From Microbacterium tenebrionis (lineage in GTDB: Bacteria > Actinomycetota > Actinomycetes > Actinomycetales > Microbacteriaceae), in the NCBI RefSeq assembly GCF_903645325.1, contig NZ_CAHJXQ010000003.1:124001-188000 (forward strand): a stretch of DNA of 64,000 bases. The letters run 5' to 3'. Below are positions 47,913 to 56,939 of the stretch, piece after piece. The notes below the pieces were generated by a model that was not told the origin of the DNA, ran no database searches, and saw only the letters and a program-made list of their open reading frames with translations. The translations under genes were made by a program, and so were the position numbers. Within the stretch, counting starts at the first letter, position 1; every line of letters begins with the position of its first letter.

Positions 47913-48833
47913 ATGCGACTCGTCTTCGCCGGCACACCGGCGGCCGCCATTCCCACCCTGCGCGCCCTCGCCGGCTCCCACGACATCGCGGCCGTTATCA
48001 CGCGCCCCGATGCGCCGCTCGGCCGCAAGCGCGTGCTCACGCCGTCGCCGGTCGCCCAGGTCGCAGACGACCTGGGCCTGCCCGTCATCAAGGCCGCGCG
48101 TCTCGACGATGACGTCACCTCACGGATCGCCGCTCTGCGCCCCGAGCTCGGCGTGATCGTCGCCTACGGCGGGCTGGTGCGCGAACCGCTGCTCCAGACT
48201 CCGGCGCACGGCTGGATCAACCTGCACTTCTCACTCCTGCCGCAGTGGCGGGGCGCGGCTCCGGTGCAGCGCGCGCTCATCGCCGGCGACGCCGAGCTCG
48301 GCGCCAGCGTGTTCCAGCTCGTCCCCGCGCTGGACGCCGGTGACGTGTTCGCGATGCGGACGGTCGATATCCCGGCAGACGCCACGGCCGACGTCGCCCT
48401 GCACGTGCTCGCCGAAGACGGTGCGGCCCTCACCGCCGAGGTCGTGGCCGGCATCGCCGACGGCACGGCGCGCGCCGTGCCTCAGGAGGGCGTACCGACG
48501 ACCGCGCCGAAGCTCACGCTCGATGACGGGGCGTTGGACTGGCACCTGCCGCTCGAGGCGGTGTATTCCCGCTTCCGCGGCGTCACCCCCGAACCCGGCG
48601 CGCACACGACCATCGGCGGTCTTCGCGTGAAGGTGCTCGAGGCCGCCCCGGCGGCAGAAGCCGACGAACTGGACCCCGGCCGGATCACCGCAACGAAGCA
48701 TGCCGTCCTCATCGGCACTGCGACCAGGCCGCTCGCCGTGACGCGTGTGCAGCCGGCCGGGAAGGCCGCCATGAGCGCAACGGACTGGTGGCGCGGGCTG
48801 CGCGCCGACGACGCCGTGCGAGCGGGCGCATGA
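47913..48833 (+). CDS. fmt: Methionyl-tRNA formyltransferase
   Basis: Fmt formylates initiator Met-tRNA with 10-formyl-THF. The 306-residue protein begins MRLVFAGTPAAAIPTLRAL and has the catalytic segment INLHFSLLPQWRGAAPVQRA with the conserved Asn and His, plus an OB-fold C-terminal domain. GGAG lies 11 bases before the ATG. The stop overlaps rsmB (ATGA). Confidence 0.96.
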   Translation: MRLVFAGTPAAAIPTLRALAGSHDIAAVITRPDAPLGRKRVLTPSPVAQVADDLGLPVIKAARLDDDVTSRIAALRPELGVIVAYGGLVREPLLQTPAHGWINLHFSLLPQWRGAAPVQRALIAGDAELGASVFQLVPALDAGDVFAMRTVDIPADATADVALHVLAEDGAALTAEVVAGIADGTARAVPQEGVPTTAPKLTLDDGALDWHLPLEAVYSRFRGVTPEPGAHTTIGGLRVKVLEAAPAAEADELDPGRITATKHAVLIGTATRPLAVTRVQPAGKAAMSATDWWRGLRADDAVRAGA

Positions 48834-50299
48834 GCGCGCCGCAGGATCGGCGCCCGCGTCGTCGACAGGACGGCGAGCAGGGCTCGCGCACCCGGCAGGG
48901 GCAGCCGCCCCGCCTGGTGCAGCCGGCCAGGCGCGTGCAGCCGGCCAGGCGCGTCGCGTACGACGTCCTGCGGGCCGTGAGCGACTCCGATGCCTACGCC
49001 AACCTGCTGCTGCCGTCCGCGATCGCCGAGGCCGGCCTCAGCCCGCAGGACGCGGCGCTGGCGACGGAGCTCACGTACGGCGCGCTGCGCCGTCGTGGAA
49101 CCTACGACGCCGTGATCTCGGAGGCTGCGGGACGACCGGTCTCCGACATCGACCCGGCGGTGCTCGATGCCCTACGGCTCGCAGCGCATCAACTGCTCGC
49201 GACCCGCGTCGCCTCCCACGCGGCCGTCAACGAATCCGTGAACCTCGTGGCCGGCGCCGTCGGCAGAGGGCCCGCGGGCTTCGCGAACGCGGTGCTCCGG
49301 CGTATCTCGCGAGACACGCCGGGTCAGTGGCAGGAGCGGATCGAGGCGGGTGCGCGCTCCGACGACGAGCGCCTCGGCCTGCGCACAGCCCACCCGGTGT
49401 GGATCATCCGCGCACTCCGTCGGGCGCTCACGGCCGAGGGGCGCGCGGGCGAGCTCGAAGACCTCCTGGATGCGGACAACGCCTCTCCCGAGGTGACCCT
49501 GGTCGCCCTGCCCGGCCTCGCCGAGCCGGGGGAGCCGCGCCGCCCCTACGCGCCGACGGCCTTCGCCTCGCCCGGGGGAGACCCGCACGCCGTCATCAGT
49601 GCCTCTGGTGGCACGATCCGTGTGCAGGACGAGGGCTCGCAGCTCGTCGCCCTCGCCCTGGCGGCGGCCCGGCCGATCGAGACGGGGGAGCGGTGGCTCG
49701 ACCTGTGCGCCGGACCCGGCGGCAAGACGGCGCTGCTGGCCGCGATCGCGCAGCAGAACGGCGTGGCCCTCGAGGCCAACGAGGTCGTCCCAGCGCGCGC
49801 CGGGCTCGTCCGGGGCGCCCTGAAGGCCGTCCCCGGCGACGTCGTCGTCCACGAGCAGGACGGCCGCGAGCTCACCGCCGCGAACCCGAGCCGGTTCGAC
49901 CGCATCCTCGTCGATGCGCCGTGCACCGGCCTCGGAGCCCTGCGCCGGCGCCCCGAGGCCCGGTGGCGGAAGTCGCCCGCCGATGTGGCCGAGCTGACCG
50001 GCCTGCAGACCGAGCTCCTTGCCGGGGCCCTCGACGCCGTGACGCCCGGAGGCATCGTCGCCTATGTCACGTGCTCGCCGCACCTCGCTGAGACGACCGG
50101 CGTCGTCGCCGAGGTGCTGCGCACCCGTGACGACGTGACCGAACTGGATGCCGCCGCCGTGCTCGCTTCCGTCGCCCGCAGCCCGATCGACCTCGGCTCG
50201 GACGGCACCGGACGCGTGCAGCTGTGGCCGCACCGTCACGGCACCGACGCCATGTTCCTCGCGCTCCTGCAGCGCACCCCGAAGGGAGAAGATCAGTGA
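48830..50299 (+). CDS. rsmB: 16S rRNA m5C967-type methyltransferase RsmB/Sun
   Basis: RsmB methylates a cytosine of 16S rRNA with SAM. The 489-residue protein has a basic, low-complexity N-terminus (residues 1-40), an N-terminal NusB-like RNA-binding domain (about 45-170) and the Rossmann methyltransferase domain with the SAM loop DLCAGPGGKTALLAA. The two key cysteines are present: C365 in DAPCTGLG and C415 in VTCSPHL. A perfect 18-bp tandem repeat in the N-terminal region duplicates VQPARR. The first ATG overlaps the fmt stop. Confidence 0.95.
   Translation: MSAPQDRRPRRRQDGEQGSRTRQGQPPRLVQPARRVQPARRVAYDVLRAVSDSDAYANLLLPSAIAEAGLSPQDAALATELTYGALRRRGTYDAVISEAAGRPVSDIDPAVLDALRLAAHQLLATRVASHAAVNESVNLVAGAVGRGPAGFANAVLRRISRDTPGQWQERIEAGARSDDERLGLRTAHPVWIIRALRRALTAEGRAGELEDLLDADNASPEVTLVALPGLAEPGEPRRPYAPTAFASPGGDPHAVISASGGTIRVQDEGSQLVALALAAARPIETGERWLDLCAGPGGKTALLAAIAQQNGVALEANEVVPARAGLVRGALKAVPGDVVVHEQDGRELTAANPSRFDRILVDAPCTGLGALRRRPEARWRKSPADVAELTGLQTELLAGALDAVTPGGIVAYVTCSPHLAETTGVVAEVLRTRDDVTELDAAAVLASVARSPIDLGSDGTGRVQLWPHRHGTDAMFLALLQRTPKGEDQ
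48917..48952 (+). repeat. 18-bp perfect tandem repeat in rsmB
   Basis: GTGCAGCCGGCCAGGCGC is present twice in direct succession, 48917-48934 and 48935-48952. It keeps the frame and repeats the peptide VQPARR, so copy number could vary by slippage without breaking the gene. Confidence 0.95.
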
Positions 50300-50976
50300 G
50301 CCTTCCGTCAGCACCACGCATCAACCCCAGCGTCCTGTCCGCCGACTTCGTGAACATGCAGCGCGATCTCGCCCGGATCGCGACCGCCGATTTCGCTCAT
50401 GTCGACGTCATGGACAACCACTTCGTCCCGAACCTCACGTTCGGCCCGCAGATGGTCGAGCGCATGCAGGCCACCAGCGCCATCCCGCTGGACGTGCACC
50501 TGATGATCACCGACCCCGACCACTGGGCGCCCGGCTATGCCGAGCTGGGCGCCGCCAGCGTCACGTTCCACCTCGAGGCCGCCGCCGAACCGGTGGCGCT
50601 CGCGCGCCGACTGCGGTCGATCGGCGCCCGCGCCGGCGTCGCCATCAAGCCCGGCACGGCGGGGGAGAGCCTCTACGAGATCCTCGACGAGTTCGACCAG
50701 GTGCTCGTGATGACGGTGGAGCCCGGGTTCGGCGGTCAGAGCTTCATGCCCGAGACGATGCCGAAGCTGCGCGCGCTCGTCGACGAGGCGCGGCGGCGCG
50801 GTTCGTCGACCTGGTTCCAGGTCGACGGCGGCATCTCGGATGCCACGATCTCGCAGGCCGCCGAGGCGGGCGCCGACACGTTCGTGGCGGGCTCCGCCGT
50901 GTACGGGGCGGACGACATCGAGGCCGCCGTCACCCGGCTCCGGGAGCGCGCGCGAGCCGCTAGCCTGGAATCGTGA
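50296..50976 (+). CDS. rpe: Ribulose-phosphate 3-epimerase
   Basis: Rpe interconverts ribulose 5-phosphate and xylulose 5-phosphate in the pentose phosphate pathway. The 226-residue TIM barrel has [27 protein letters not shown] and DVHLMI with the metal ligands, and VDGGI near the C-terminus with the second catalytic aspartate. The GTG at 50296 overlaps the rsmB stop and has AAGGGAGAAG upstream. The stop overlaps hisE. It links carbon flow with PRPP demand for the his genes that follow. Confidence 0.96.
   Translation: MSLPSAPRINPSVLSADFVNMQRDLARIATADFAHVDVMDNHFVPNLTFGPQMVERMQATSAIPLDVHLMITDPDHWAPGYAELGAASVTFHLEAAAEPVALARRLRSIGARAGVAIKPGTAGESLYEILDEFDQVLVMTVEPGFGGQSFMPETMPKLRALVDEARRRGSSTWFQVDGGISDATISQAAEAGADTFVAGSAVYGADDIEAAVTRLRERARAASLES
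50961..50966 (+). promoter_or_regulatory. Predicted -10 element for hisE (possible leaderless start)
   Basis: TAGCCT lies inside the rpe 3' end, 6 bases before the hisE GTG, with no ribosome site between. It could give the his group its own transcript. Confidence 0.35.
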
Positions 50977-51236
50977 AGACTTTCGACGAGCTGTTCGCCG
51001 AGCTCAGCGTCAAGGCCGAGACCCGTCCTGCGGGATCGGGCACCGTCGCCGAGCTCGACGCCGGTGTGCACACGATCGGCAAGAAGATCGTCGAGGAGGC
51101 CGCCGAGGTCTGGATGGCGGCCGAGTACGAATCGGATGCCGAGGCAGCCGAGGAGATCTCGCAGCTGCTGTACCACCTGCAGGTCCTCATGCTCGCGAAG
51201 GGACTGAGCCTCGAGGACGTGTACCGACATCTCTGA
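50973..51236 (+). CDS. hisE: Phosphoribosyl-ATP pyrophosphatase
   Basis: HisE hydrolyses PR-ATP to PR-AMP, step 2 of histidine synthesis. The 87-residue MazG-like helical protein starts [15 protein letters not shown] and has the metal-binding acidic motif [13 protein letters not shown] and the helix [15 protein letters not shown]. In many bacteria HisE is fused to HisI; here the two are separate genes. GTG start overlaps the rpe TGA. Confidence 0.95.
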   Translation: MKTFDELFAELSVKAETRPAGSGTVAELDAGVHTIGKKIVEEAAEVWMAAEYESDAEAAEEISQLLYHLQVLMLAKGLSLEDVYRHL

Positions 51237-51273
51237 TGCGCTCCGTCTCGTTCCTCTGATCTGAAAGCCCCCC

Positions 51274-52113
51274 ATGCTGCGCATCGCTGTTCCCAACAAG
51301 GGCTCGCTCGCCGAGACCGCCGCCGAGATGCTCGCCGAGGCCGGATACGCCGGCCGCCGCGACTCCAAGACCCTGCACGTCGTCGACGCCGCCAACGACG
51401 TCGAGTTCTTCTTCCTCCGCCCCCGCGACATCGCCACCTACGTGGCATCCGGCGCCCTCGACGTCGGCATCACGGGCCGAGACCTGCTGCGCGACGTGCC
51501 GCAGCCGGCCCGCGAGATCGAAGCCCTCGGCTTCGCCCAGTCGACGTTCCGCTTCGCGGCCCCCGCCGGCCGCTTCTCGACGATCCAGGATCTCGCAGGT
51601 GTCAGGGTCGCGTCCGCCTATCCCGGCCTGGTCGACGCGTTCCTGCGCGAGAACGGCGTCGAGGCGACCCTGGTGCCGCTCGACGGCGCGGTCGAGTCCG
51701 CCGTGCGGCTCGGCGTCGCCGACGCGATCGCCGACGTCGTCGAGACCGGCACCACGCTCCGGCAGGCGGGCCTGGAGATCTTCGGCCCCGTCATCATCGA
51801 GTCCGAGGCCGTGCTCATCAGCAGGCCCGGCGACGCCGAGGGCACCGAGCGACTGCTGCGGCGGCTGCGCGGCGTGATCGTCGCTCGCCGGTTCGTGCTG
51901 CTCGACTTCGACCTGCCCGCGAAGCTCGTCGACCAGGCGGCGGCTATCGCACCGGGTCGCGAGTCCCCGACGATCTCGCCGCTGCAGGACCCGGAGTGGG
52001 TCGCCGTGCGCGTCATGCTGCCCCGCAAGGGGATCAACCAGGTGATGGACGATCTGTACGCCATCGGCGCCAGGGCGCTGCTGGTCACGGCCATCCACGC
52101 CGCGAGACTGTGA
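51274..52113 (+). CDS. hisG: ATP phosphoribosyltransferase, long form
   Basis: HisG catalyses the first and feedback-controlled step of histidine synthesis. The 279-residue protein begins [20 protein letters not shown] and has the PRPP region near [12 protein letters not shown] and the [13 protein letters not shown] loop. The C-terminal 75 residues form the PII-like regulatory domain ([20 protein letters not shown]), which marks the long, histidine-inhibited type that needs no HisZ. Its stop overlaps hisF. Confidence 0.96.
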   Translation: MLRIAVPNKGSLAETAAEMLAEAGYAGRRDSKTLHVVDAANDVEFFFLRPRDIATYVASGALDVGITGRDLLRDVPQPAREIEALGFAQSTFRFAAPAGRFSTIQDLAGVRVASAYPGLVDAFLRENGVEATLVPLDGAVESAVRLGVADAIADVVETGTTLRQAGLEIFGPVIIESEAVLISRPGDAEGTERLLRRLRGVIVARRFVLLDFDLPAKLVDQAAAIAPGRESPTISPLQDPEWVAVRVMLPRKGINQVMDDLYAIGARALLVTAIHAARL

Positions 52114-52889
52114 CGGCGGCGGCTCCCGTGACTCTCACCAGCCGCGTCATCCCGTGCCTCGACGTCGCCGCGGGGCGGGTCGTCAAGGGCGTGAACTTCG
52201 AGAACCTCCGCGACATGGGCGATCCCGTCGAACTCGCCGCGCTCTACGCACAGCAGGGCGCAGACGAGATCACATTCCTCGATGTCACCGCGACGGTCGA
52301 CGACCGCTCGACCACGTACGAGGTCGTCCAGCGCACGGCCGAGAACGTGTTCGTCCCGCTGACCGTCGGCGGCGGCATCCGCAGCGTCGAAGACGTCGCG
52401 CGCCTGCAGGGCGTCGGCGCCGACAAGATCGGCGTGAACTCCGCCGCCATCGCACGTCCCGACCTCATCGGCGAGATCGCCGACCGCTTCGGGGCGCAGG
52501 TGCTCGTGCTCTCTCTCGATGTCAAGCGGGCGCCCACCACGGCATCCGGCTTCGTCGTCACGACCCACGGTGGGCGCACGGAGACGACACTGGACGCCCT
52601 GGATTGGGCGCGCGAGGCGATCGAGCGCGGTGCGGGGGAGCTGCTGGTGAACTCGATCGACGCCGACGGCACCCGCGACGGCTTCGATCTCGAGCTCGTC
52701 CGGCTCATGCGCGAGGTGTCCTCCGTCCCGGTGATCGCCTCCGGCGGAGCAGGGGCGGTCTCCGACTTCGCACCGGCCATCAAGGCGGGAGCGGATGCTG
52801 TGCTCGCCGCGAGCGTCTTCCACTCCGGAGCTCTCACCGTCGGCGACGTGAAACAGGCGATGCGTGCGGAGGGGGTGCTGGTCCGATGA
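52110..52889 (+). CDS. hisF: Imidazole glycerol phosphate synthase cyclase subunit
   Basis: HisF closes the imidazole ring with ammonia from HisH. The 259-residue barrel has the two catalytic aspartates, D in [15 protein letters not shown] and D in LSLDVKRA, and phosphate sites at LTVGGGIRS and [12 protein letters not shown]. It starts at GTG overlapping the hisG stop; GTG 52128 would shorten it by 6 residues. hisA, hisH and hisB lie elsewhere. Confidence 0.96.
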   Translation: MTAAAPVTLTSRVIPCLDVAAGRVVKGVNFENLRDMGDPVELAALYAQQGADEITFLDVTATVDDRSTTYEVVQRTAENVFVPLTVGGGIRSVEDVARLQGVGADKIGVNSAAIARPDLIGEIADRFGAQVLVLSLDVKRAPTTASGFVVTTHGGRTETTLDALDWAREAIERGAGELLVNSIDADGTRDGFDLELVRLMREVSSVPVIASGGAGAVSDFAPAIKAGADAVLAASVFHSGALTVGDVKQAMRAEGVLVR

Positions 52890-53242
52890 GCGATGTCGAG
52901 ACGCGGATCGCGCAGGTCGTGTGGAACGCGGACGGCCTCGCCCCGGCGATCGTGCAGCAGTGGGACACGCGCGAGGTCCTCATGCTCGCGTGGGTCGATG
53001 CCGAGGCGCTGCGCCGCACGCTGACGACCGGGCGCGTGACGTACTGGTCGCGCTCCCGCCAGGAGTACTGGCGCAAGGGAGACACATCCGGCAACATCCA
53101 GCGCATCCGCGAGGCGCGTCTCGACTGCGACGGCGACGCCATCCTGCTGCTCGTCGACCAGACCGGCCCCGCGTGCCACACCGGCACGCGCACGTGCTTC
53201 GATGCGTCCGACCTCGAAGCCGTGGACGGCGTGACCGGATGA
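52886..53242 (+). CDS. hisI: Phosphoribosyl-AMP cyclohydrolase
   Basis: HisI opens the adenine ring of PR-AMP, step 3. The 118-residue protein has [33 protein letters not shown] and the metal motif [20 protein letters not shown] with the zinc cysteines. It overlaps hisF and the next membrane-protein gene by 4 bases each. In many relatives trpE comes next; it does not here. Confidence 0.96.
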   Translation: MSDVETRIAQVVWNADGLAPAIVQQWDTREVLMLAWVDAEALRRTLTTGRVTYWSRSRQEYWRKGDTSGNIQRIREARLDCDGDAILLLVDQTGPACHTGTRTCFDASDLEAVDGVTG

Positions 53243-53844
53243 CCGGGCAGGAGAAGAGCATCGCCCGCCGCGGGCGCAGCATCGGCGTCCTGGGACTGCT
53301 GCTCGCGGGAGGCGTCGGGATCATCGCGTCGACGCAGACGTGGCTGACCGTGGTCCGTGCGGACGCGGGTGACCCGATCGTCGTGGCCGGCGCCGATGCC
53401 ATGCCTCTGCTCGCGCCGCTGAGCCTCGCGGTCCTCGCCCTGGGCGCGGCGCTCGCGCTCGTCGGCCGCGTGCTGCGCCATGTGCTCGCGGTGCTGGCGC
53501 TGGCCGCCGGGGTGCTGCTCGCCTGGTGGACCGCGGAGATCCTCGTGGCCGCCCCGCTCTCCGCGGTGGCACCGACGGTCACGCAGGCGACCGGTCTTGC
53601 TGGCGGCACCGCCGTGGCCGACACGATCGCGTCGATCGAACCGTCCGCGTGGCCGGTCATCGCCCTGGTCGGCTGGGTCATCCTGATCTTCGCCGCCGGA
53701 TTCGCCGTCGCCACCGCGCACCGGTGGCGCACCGGCGGACGCAAGTACCGCACGGATGGCGCCCCGCACGCGGAGCACGAAGGACCGGTCGATGCGATCG
53801 ATTCCTGGGACGACCTGTCGCGTGGCACGGACCCCACGCGGTGA
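53239..53844 (+). CDS. Trp biosynthesis-associated membrane protein
   Basis: This 201-residue protein has four predicted membrane helices (about residues 17-33, 56-76, 81-100 and 138-160) and a charged C-terminal tail. It belongs to the Trp-region conserved membrane protein family found next to trpE/trpC in actinobacteria. Function is not known. ATG overlaps the hisI stop, with trpE missing between the two. Confidence 0.85.
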   Translation: MTGQEKSIARRGRSIGVLGLLLAGGVGIIASTQTWLTVVRADAGDPIVVAGADAMPLLAPLSLAVLALGAALALVGRVLRHVLAVLALAAGVLLAWWTAEILVAAPLSAVAPTVTQATGLAGGTAVADTIASIEPSAWPVIALVGWVILIFAAGFAVATAHRWRTGGRKYRTDGAPHAEHEGPVDAIDSWDDLSRGTDPTR

Positions 53845-53850
53845 CCCCGA

Positions 53851-53856
53851 TAGACT
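53851..53856 (+). promoter_or_regulatory. Predicted -10 element for the small Trp-region gene and trpCBA
   Basis: TAGACT gives a start near 53863 and a leader of 28 nt with GGAGGAG at 53881 before the ATG at 53891. No attenuator or leader peptide with Trp codons is visible. Confidence 0.45.
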
Positions 53857-53890
53857 GAGCGCAACACCCACGACCGCCACGGAGGAGAAC

Positions 53891-54121
53891 ATGACCAACC
53901 CGATCGCCGACCCCGGCCACGGACACTCGCCTGCGGCCTGGACTGCTGTGATCGTCATGCTGTTCGGCTTCTTCGCCGGCACCGTCGCGTTCTGCCTCGA
54001 ACAGCCCGTGTTCGTGTGGGTCTCGGTCGGCATCATCGTCGTCGGCCTCCTGCTCGGCTGGATTCTCGCCAAGGCCGGATACGGCGTCAACGGACCCAAG
54101 TACTCGCCGAAGGGTCACTGA
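53891..54121 (+). CDS. HGxxPAAW family small membrane protein
   Basis: This 76-residue protein has the motif HGHSPAAW at residues 10-17 and two membrane helices (about 16-36 and 40-62). It is the HGxxPAAW family, a conserved companion of the Trp genes in actinobacteria with no known function. Its ATG has a GGAGGAG ribosome site 4 bases upstream. The stop overlaps the trpC ATG by one base. Confidence 0.88.
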   Translation: MTNPIADPGHGHSPAAWTAVIVMLFGFFAGTVAFCLEQPVFVWVSVGIIVVGLLLGWILAKAGYGVNGPKYSPKGH

Positions 54122-54915
54122 TGGTCCTCGCCGACCTCACGGCCGGCGCGGTGGACGACGCCGAACGGCGCGCCGTTCTGCGTCCGCTCGCCGAGGTCGA
54201 GAAGGCCGCTCTTGCGCGCCCGGCGGCACAGGACGCTCTGGCAGCACTGGCTCCGGCATCCCGCGTCAAGATCATCGCCGAGGTCAAGCGCGCGAGCCCG
54301 TCGCGCGGAGCCCTCGCCGAGATCCCCGACCCCGCGCACCAGGCCTCGCTCTACGAGACCGGCGGCGCGTCCGCCATCAGCGTCCTCACCGAGGAGCGCC
54401 GGTTCGGCGGCAGCCTCGCCGACCTCGAAGCGGTGACGGAGCGCGTGTCGCTGCCCGTGCTGCGCAAGGACTTCATCGCGACGCCGTACCAGGTGCTCGA
54501 GGCGCGCGCCGCGGGCGCCGACCTCGCGCTCCTCATCGTCGCGGGACTCGAGCGCAGGACGCTCGAAGAGCTGCACGCCCTCGTTCTCGAACTCGGCATG
54601 ACACCGCTGGTCGAGACGCACACCGCCGATGAGCTCGAGACGGCGATCGACCTGGGCGCCTCGCTGATCGGCGTGAACGCCCGCAACCTGTCGACGTTCG
54701 AGCTCGACCGCGACCTGTTCGGACGCCTCGTGGACCGCATCCCCGCCGGAACCGTGAAGGTCGCCGAGTCGGCCGTTCTCGCTCCCGCCGACGTCGCGCA
54801 CTACCGGGCCGCCGGCGCCGACGTCGTGCTCATCGGCGAGGCGCTCGTGACGGGCGACCCCGTCGCGACGCTGCAGAGCTTCCTAGCAGCAGGTGACGAG
54901 AGGAGCACATCGTGA
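54121..54915 (+). CDS. trpC: Indole-3-glycerol phosphate synthase
   Basis: TrpC closes the indole ring. The 264-residue barrel has the catalytic lysines in [13 protein letters not shown] and [21 protein letters not shown], the glutamate in VETHT, and [10 protein letters not shown]. It starts at the ATG overlapping the previous stop and ends overlapping trpB (GTGA). Confidence 0.97.
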   Translation: MVLADLTAGAVDDAERRAVLRPLAEVEKAALARPAAQDALAALAPASRVKIIAEVKRASPSRGALAEIPDPAHQASLYETGGASAISVLTEERRFGGSLADLEAVTERVSLPVLRKDFIATPYQVLEARAAGADLALLIVAGLERRTLEELHALVLELGMTPLVETHTADELETAIDLGASLIGVNARNLSTFELDRDLFGRLVDRIPAGTVKVAESAVLAPADVAHYRAAGADVVLIGEALVTGDPVATLQSFLAAGDERSTS

Positions 54916-56129
54916 CGAGCCTCCGCGACCAGCCCGGTCCCTTCTTCGGCGAGTTCGGCGGGCGGTACATGCCCGAATCCCTCATCGCCGCGATCGACGA
55001 ACTGACCCTCGCCTATGAGCAGGCGGTCGCCGATCCGGCATTCCGCGCCGAGCTCGCGGGCCTGCTCGGCTCGTACGCCGGGCGTCCGTCCGCGCTGACC
55101 GAGGTGCCGCGGTTCGCCGAGCACGCCGGGGGAGCGCGTGTGTTCCTCAAGCGCGAGGACCTCAACCACACCGGCAGCCACAAGATCAACAACGTGCTCG
55201 GGCAGGCGCTGCTGACCAGGCGACTGGGGAAGACCCGGGTGATCGCCGAGACGGGCGCCGGCCAGCACGGTGTGGCCACGGCAACAGCAGCCGCGCTGTT
55301 CGGCATGGACTGCACGATCTACATGGGCGAGGTCGACACCGAGCGCCAGGCGCTCAACGTCGCCCGCATGCGGCTGCTCGGCGCCGAGGTCGTCCCCGTG
55401 ACGACGGGCGCCCGCACGCTCAAGGACGCGATCAACGACGCGTACCGCGACTGGGTCGCGAGTGTCGAGACCACCAACTACATCTTCGGCACCGCGGCAG
55501 GGCCCCACCCGTTCCCTGCGATGGTCCGCGACTTCCAGAAGATCATCGGCGAAGAAGCCCGCGCGCAGTTGCTCGACGAGATCGGCAGACTGCCCGATGC
55601 GGTCGTGGCGTGCGTCGGCGGCGGCTCCAACGCGATCGGCATGTTCGACGCGTTCCTCGACGACACCGATGTCAAGCTCTTCGGCGTCGAGGCAGCCGGT
55701 GACGGCGTCGACACCGACAAGCACGCGGCATCCATCGAACGCGGCAGGCCCGGCGTGCTGCACGGCGCGAAGACGTACGTGCTGCAGGACGAGGACGGCC
55801 AGACGATCGAGTCGCACTCGATCTCGGCGGGACTCGACTACCCGGGCGTCGGCCCCGAACACTCCTGGCTCGCCGACATCGGCCGCGCCGAGTACATCCC
55901 GGCCACCGACGACGAGGCGATGCAGGCGCTGAGGCTCCTCAGCCGCACCGAGGGCATCATCCCCGCGATCGAGTCCGCGCACGCCCTCGCCGGCGCGCTG
56001 GGCCTGGGCCGCGAGATGGGCCCGGATGCTGTGATCGCGGTGTGCCTCTCCGGCCGGGGCGACAAGGACATGGACACGGCCGCGAAGTACTTCCAGCTGT
56101 ACGACGAAGGCGTGGAGGAGGCCCGATGA
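54912..56129 (+). CDS. trpB: Tryptophan synthase beta chain
   Basis: TrpB joins indole and serine with PLP. The 405-residue protein has the PLP lysine in [16 protein letters not shown], the ammonium-binding [14 protein letters not shown] loop and the phosphate-binding [13 protein letters not shown] start overlaps trpC and the stop overlaps trpA, giving the usual coupled TrpBA pair. The cofactor comes from the nearby PdxST system. Confidence 0.98.
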   Translation: MTSLRDQPGPFFGEFGGRYMPESLIAAIDELTLAYEQAVADPAFRAELAGLLGSYAGRPSALTEVPRFAEHAGGARVFLKREDLNHTGSHKINNVLGQALLTRRLGKTRVIAETGAGQHGVATATAAALFGMDCTIYMGEVDTERQALNVARMRLLGAEVVPVTTGARTLKDAINDAYRDWVASVETTNYIFGTAAGPHPFPAMVRDFQKIIGEEARAQLLDEIGRLPDAVVACVGGGSNAIGMFDAFLDDTDVKLFGVEAAGDGVDTDKHAASIERGRPGVLHGAKTYVLQDEDGQTIESHSISAGLDYPGVGPEHSWLADIGRAEYIPATDDEAMQALRLLSRTEGIIPAIESAHALAGALGLGREMGPDAVIAVCLSGRGDKDMDTAAKYFQLYDEGVEEAR

Positions 56130-56929
56130 GCCGCGTCGCCGACGCCATCGCACGCGCGAAGGCCGATGGGCGCGGCGCGTTCGTCGGGTATCTCCCGGTC
56201 GGATTCCCCGACCTGCAGACCAGCATCCGTGCCGCGATCACCCTGGCCGAGAACGGCGTCGACATCATCGAGCTCGGCCCGCCCTACAGCGACCCCGTGA
56301 TGGACGGCCCCGTCATCCAGCAGGCGACGCAGGCGGCGCTGGCCGGAGGGTTCCGGATGCGCGATCTGTTCACGGCGGTGCAGGCGATCAGCGCCGAGAC
56401 CGACGTCCCCGTCGTCGTCATGACGTACTGGAACCCCGTGATGCAGTACGGCGTCGACCGCTACGCCGACGACCTGCTCGCCGCCGGCGGGGCAGGACTC
56501 ATCACCCCCGACATCACACCGGACGCCGCCGCCGAGTGGGTCGCCGCGAGCGAGCGCACGGGCCTGGACCGGATCTTCCTCGCCGCGCCTTCGTCGACAG
56601 ACGAACGGCTGGATCTCGTCGTGAAGTCCTCGACCGGATTCGTCTACACCGTCTCGACCATGGGGATCACCGGTGAGCGGCAGGAGCTCGACAAGGCCGC
56701 GCGCACTCTCGTGGCGCGCCTGCGTGAGCACGGGGCCGAGAACGCCTGCGTCGGGATCGGCATCTCCACGGCCGACCAGATCGCCGCCGTCACCGACTAC
56801 GCCGACGGCGCGATCGTCGGCACCGCCCTGGTCAGGGCCCTCGGAGACGGGGGCCTCGACGCCCTCGCCGAGGTGACCAGGAACCTCGCTGCGGGCACGC
56901 CGTCCGCAGTCCGCTCACACGAGAACTAG
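56126..56929 (+). CDS. trpA: Tryptophan synthase alpha chain
   Basis: TrpA splits indole glycerol phosphate and passes indole to TrpB through a tunnel. The 267-residue barrel has the catalytic glutamate in [13 protein letters not shown] and aspartate in DGPVIQQA. The second residue after ELG is Pro instead of the more common Ile/Val, a small change. Its TAG stop forms part of the -10 box for lgt. Confidence 0.96.
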   Translation: MSRVADAIARAKADGRGAFVGYLPVGFPDLQTSIRAAITLAENGVDIIELGPPYSDPVMDGPVIQQATQAALAGGFRMRDLFTAVQAISAETDVPVVVMTYWNPVMQYGVDRYADDLLAAGGAGLITPDITPDAAAEWVAASERTGLDRIFLAAPSSTDERLDLVVKSSTGFVYTVSTMGITGERQELDKAARTLVARLREHGAENACVGIGISTADQIAAVTDYADGAIVGTALVRALGDGGLDALAEVTRNLAAGTPSAVRSHEN

Positions 56930-56932
56930 AAT
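56927..56932 (+). promoter_or_regulatory. Predicted -10 element for lgt (leaderless start)
   Basis: TAGAAT includes the trpA stop and is 7 bases before the lgt ATG at 56940. No Shine-Dalgarno sequence is present, so transcription and translation probably start at the same A. Confidence 0.55.
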
Positions 56933-56939
56933 CGCAACC

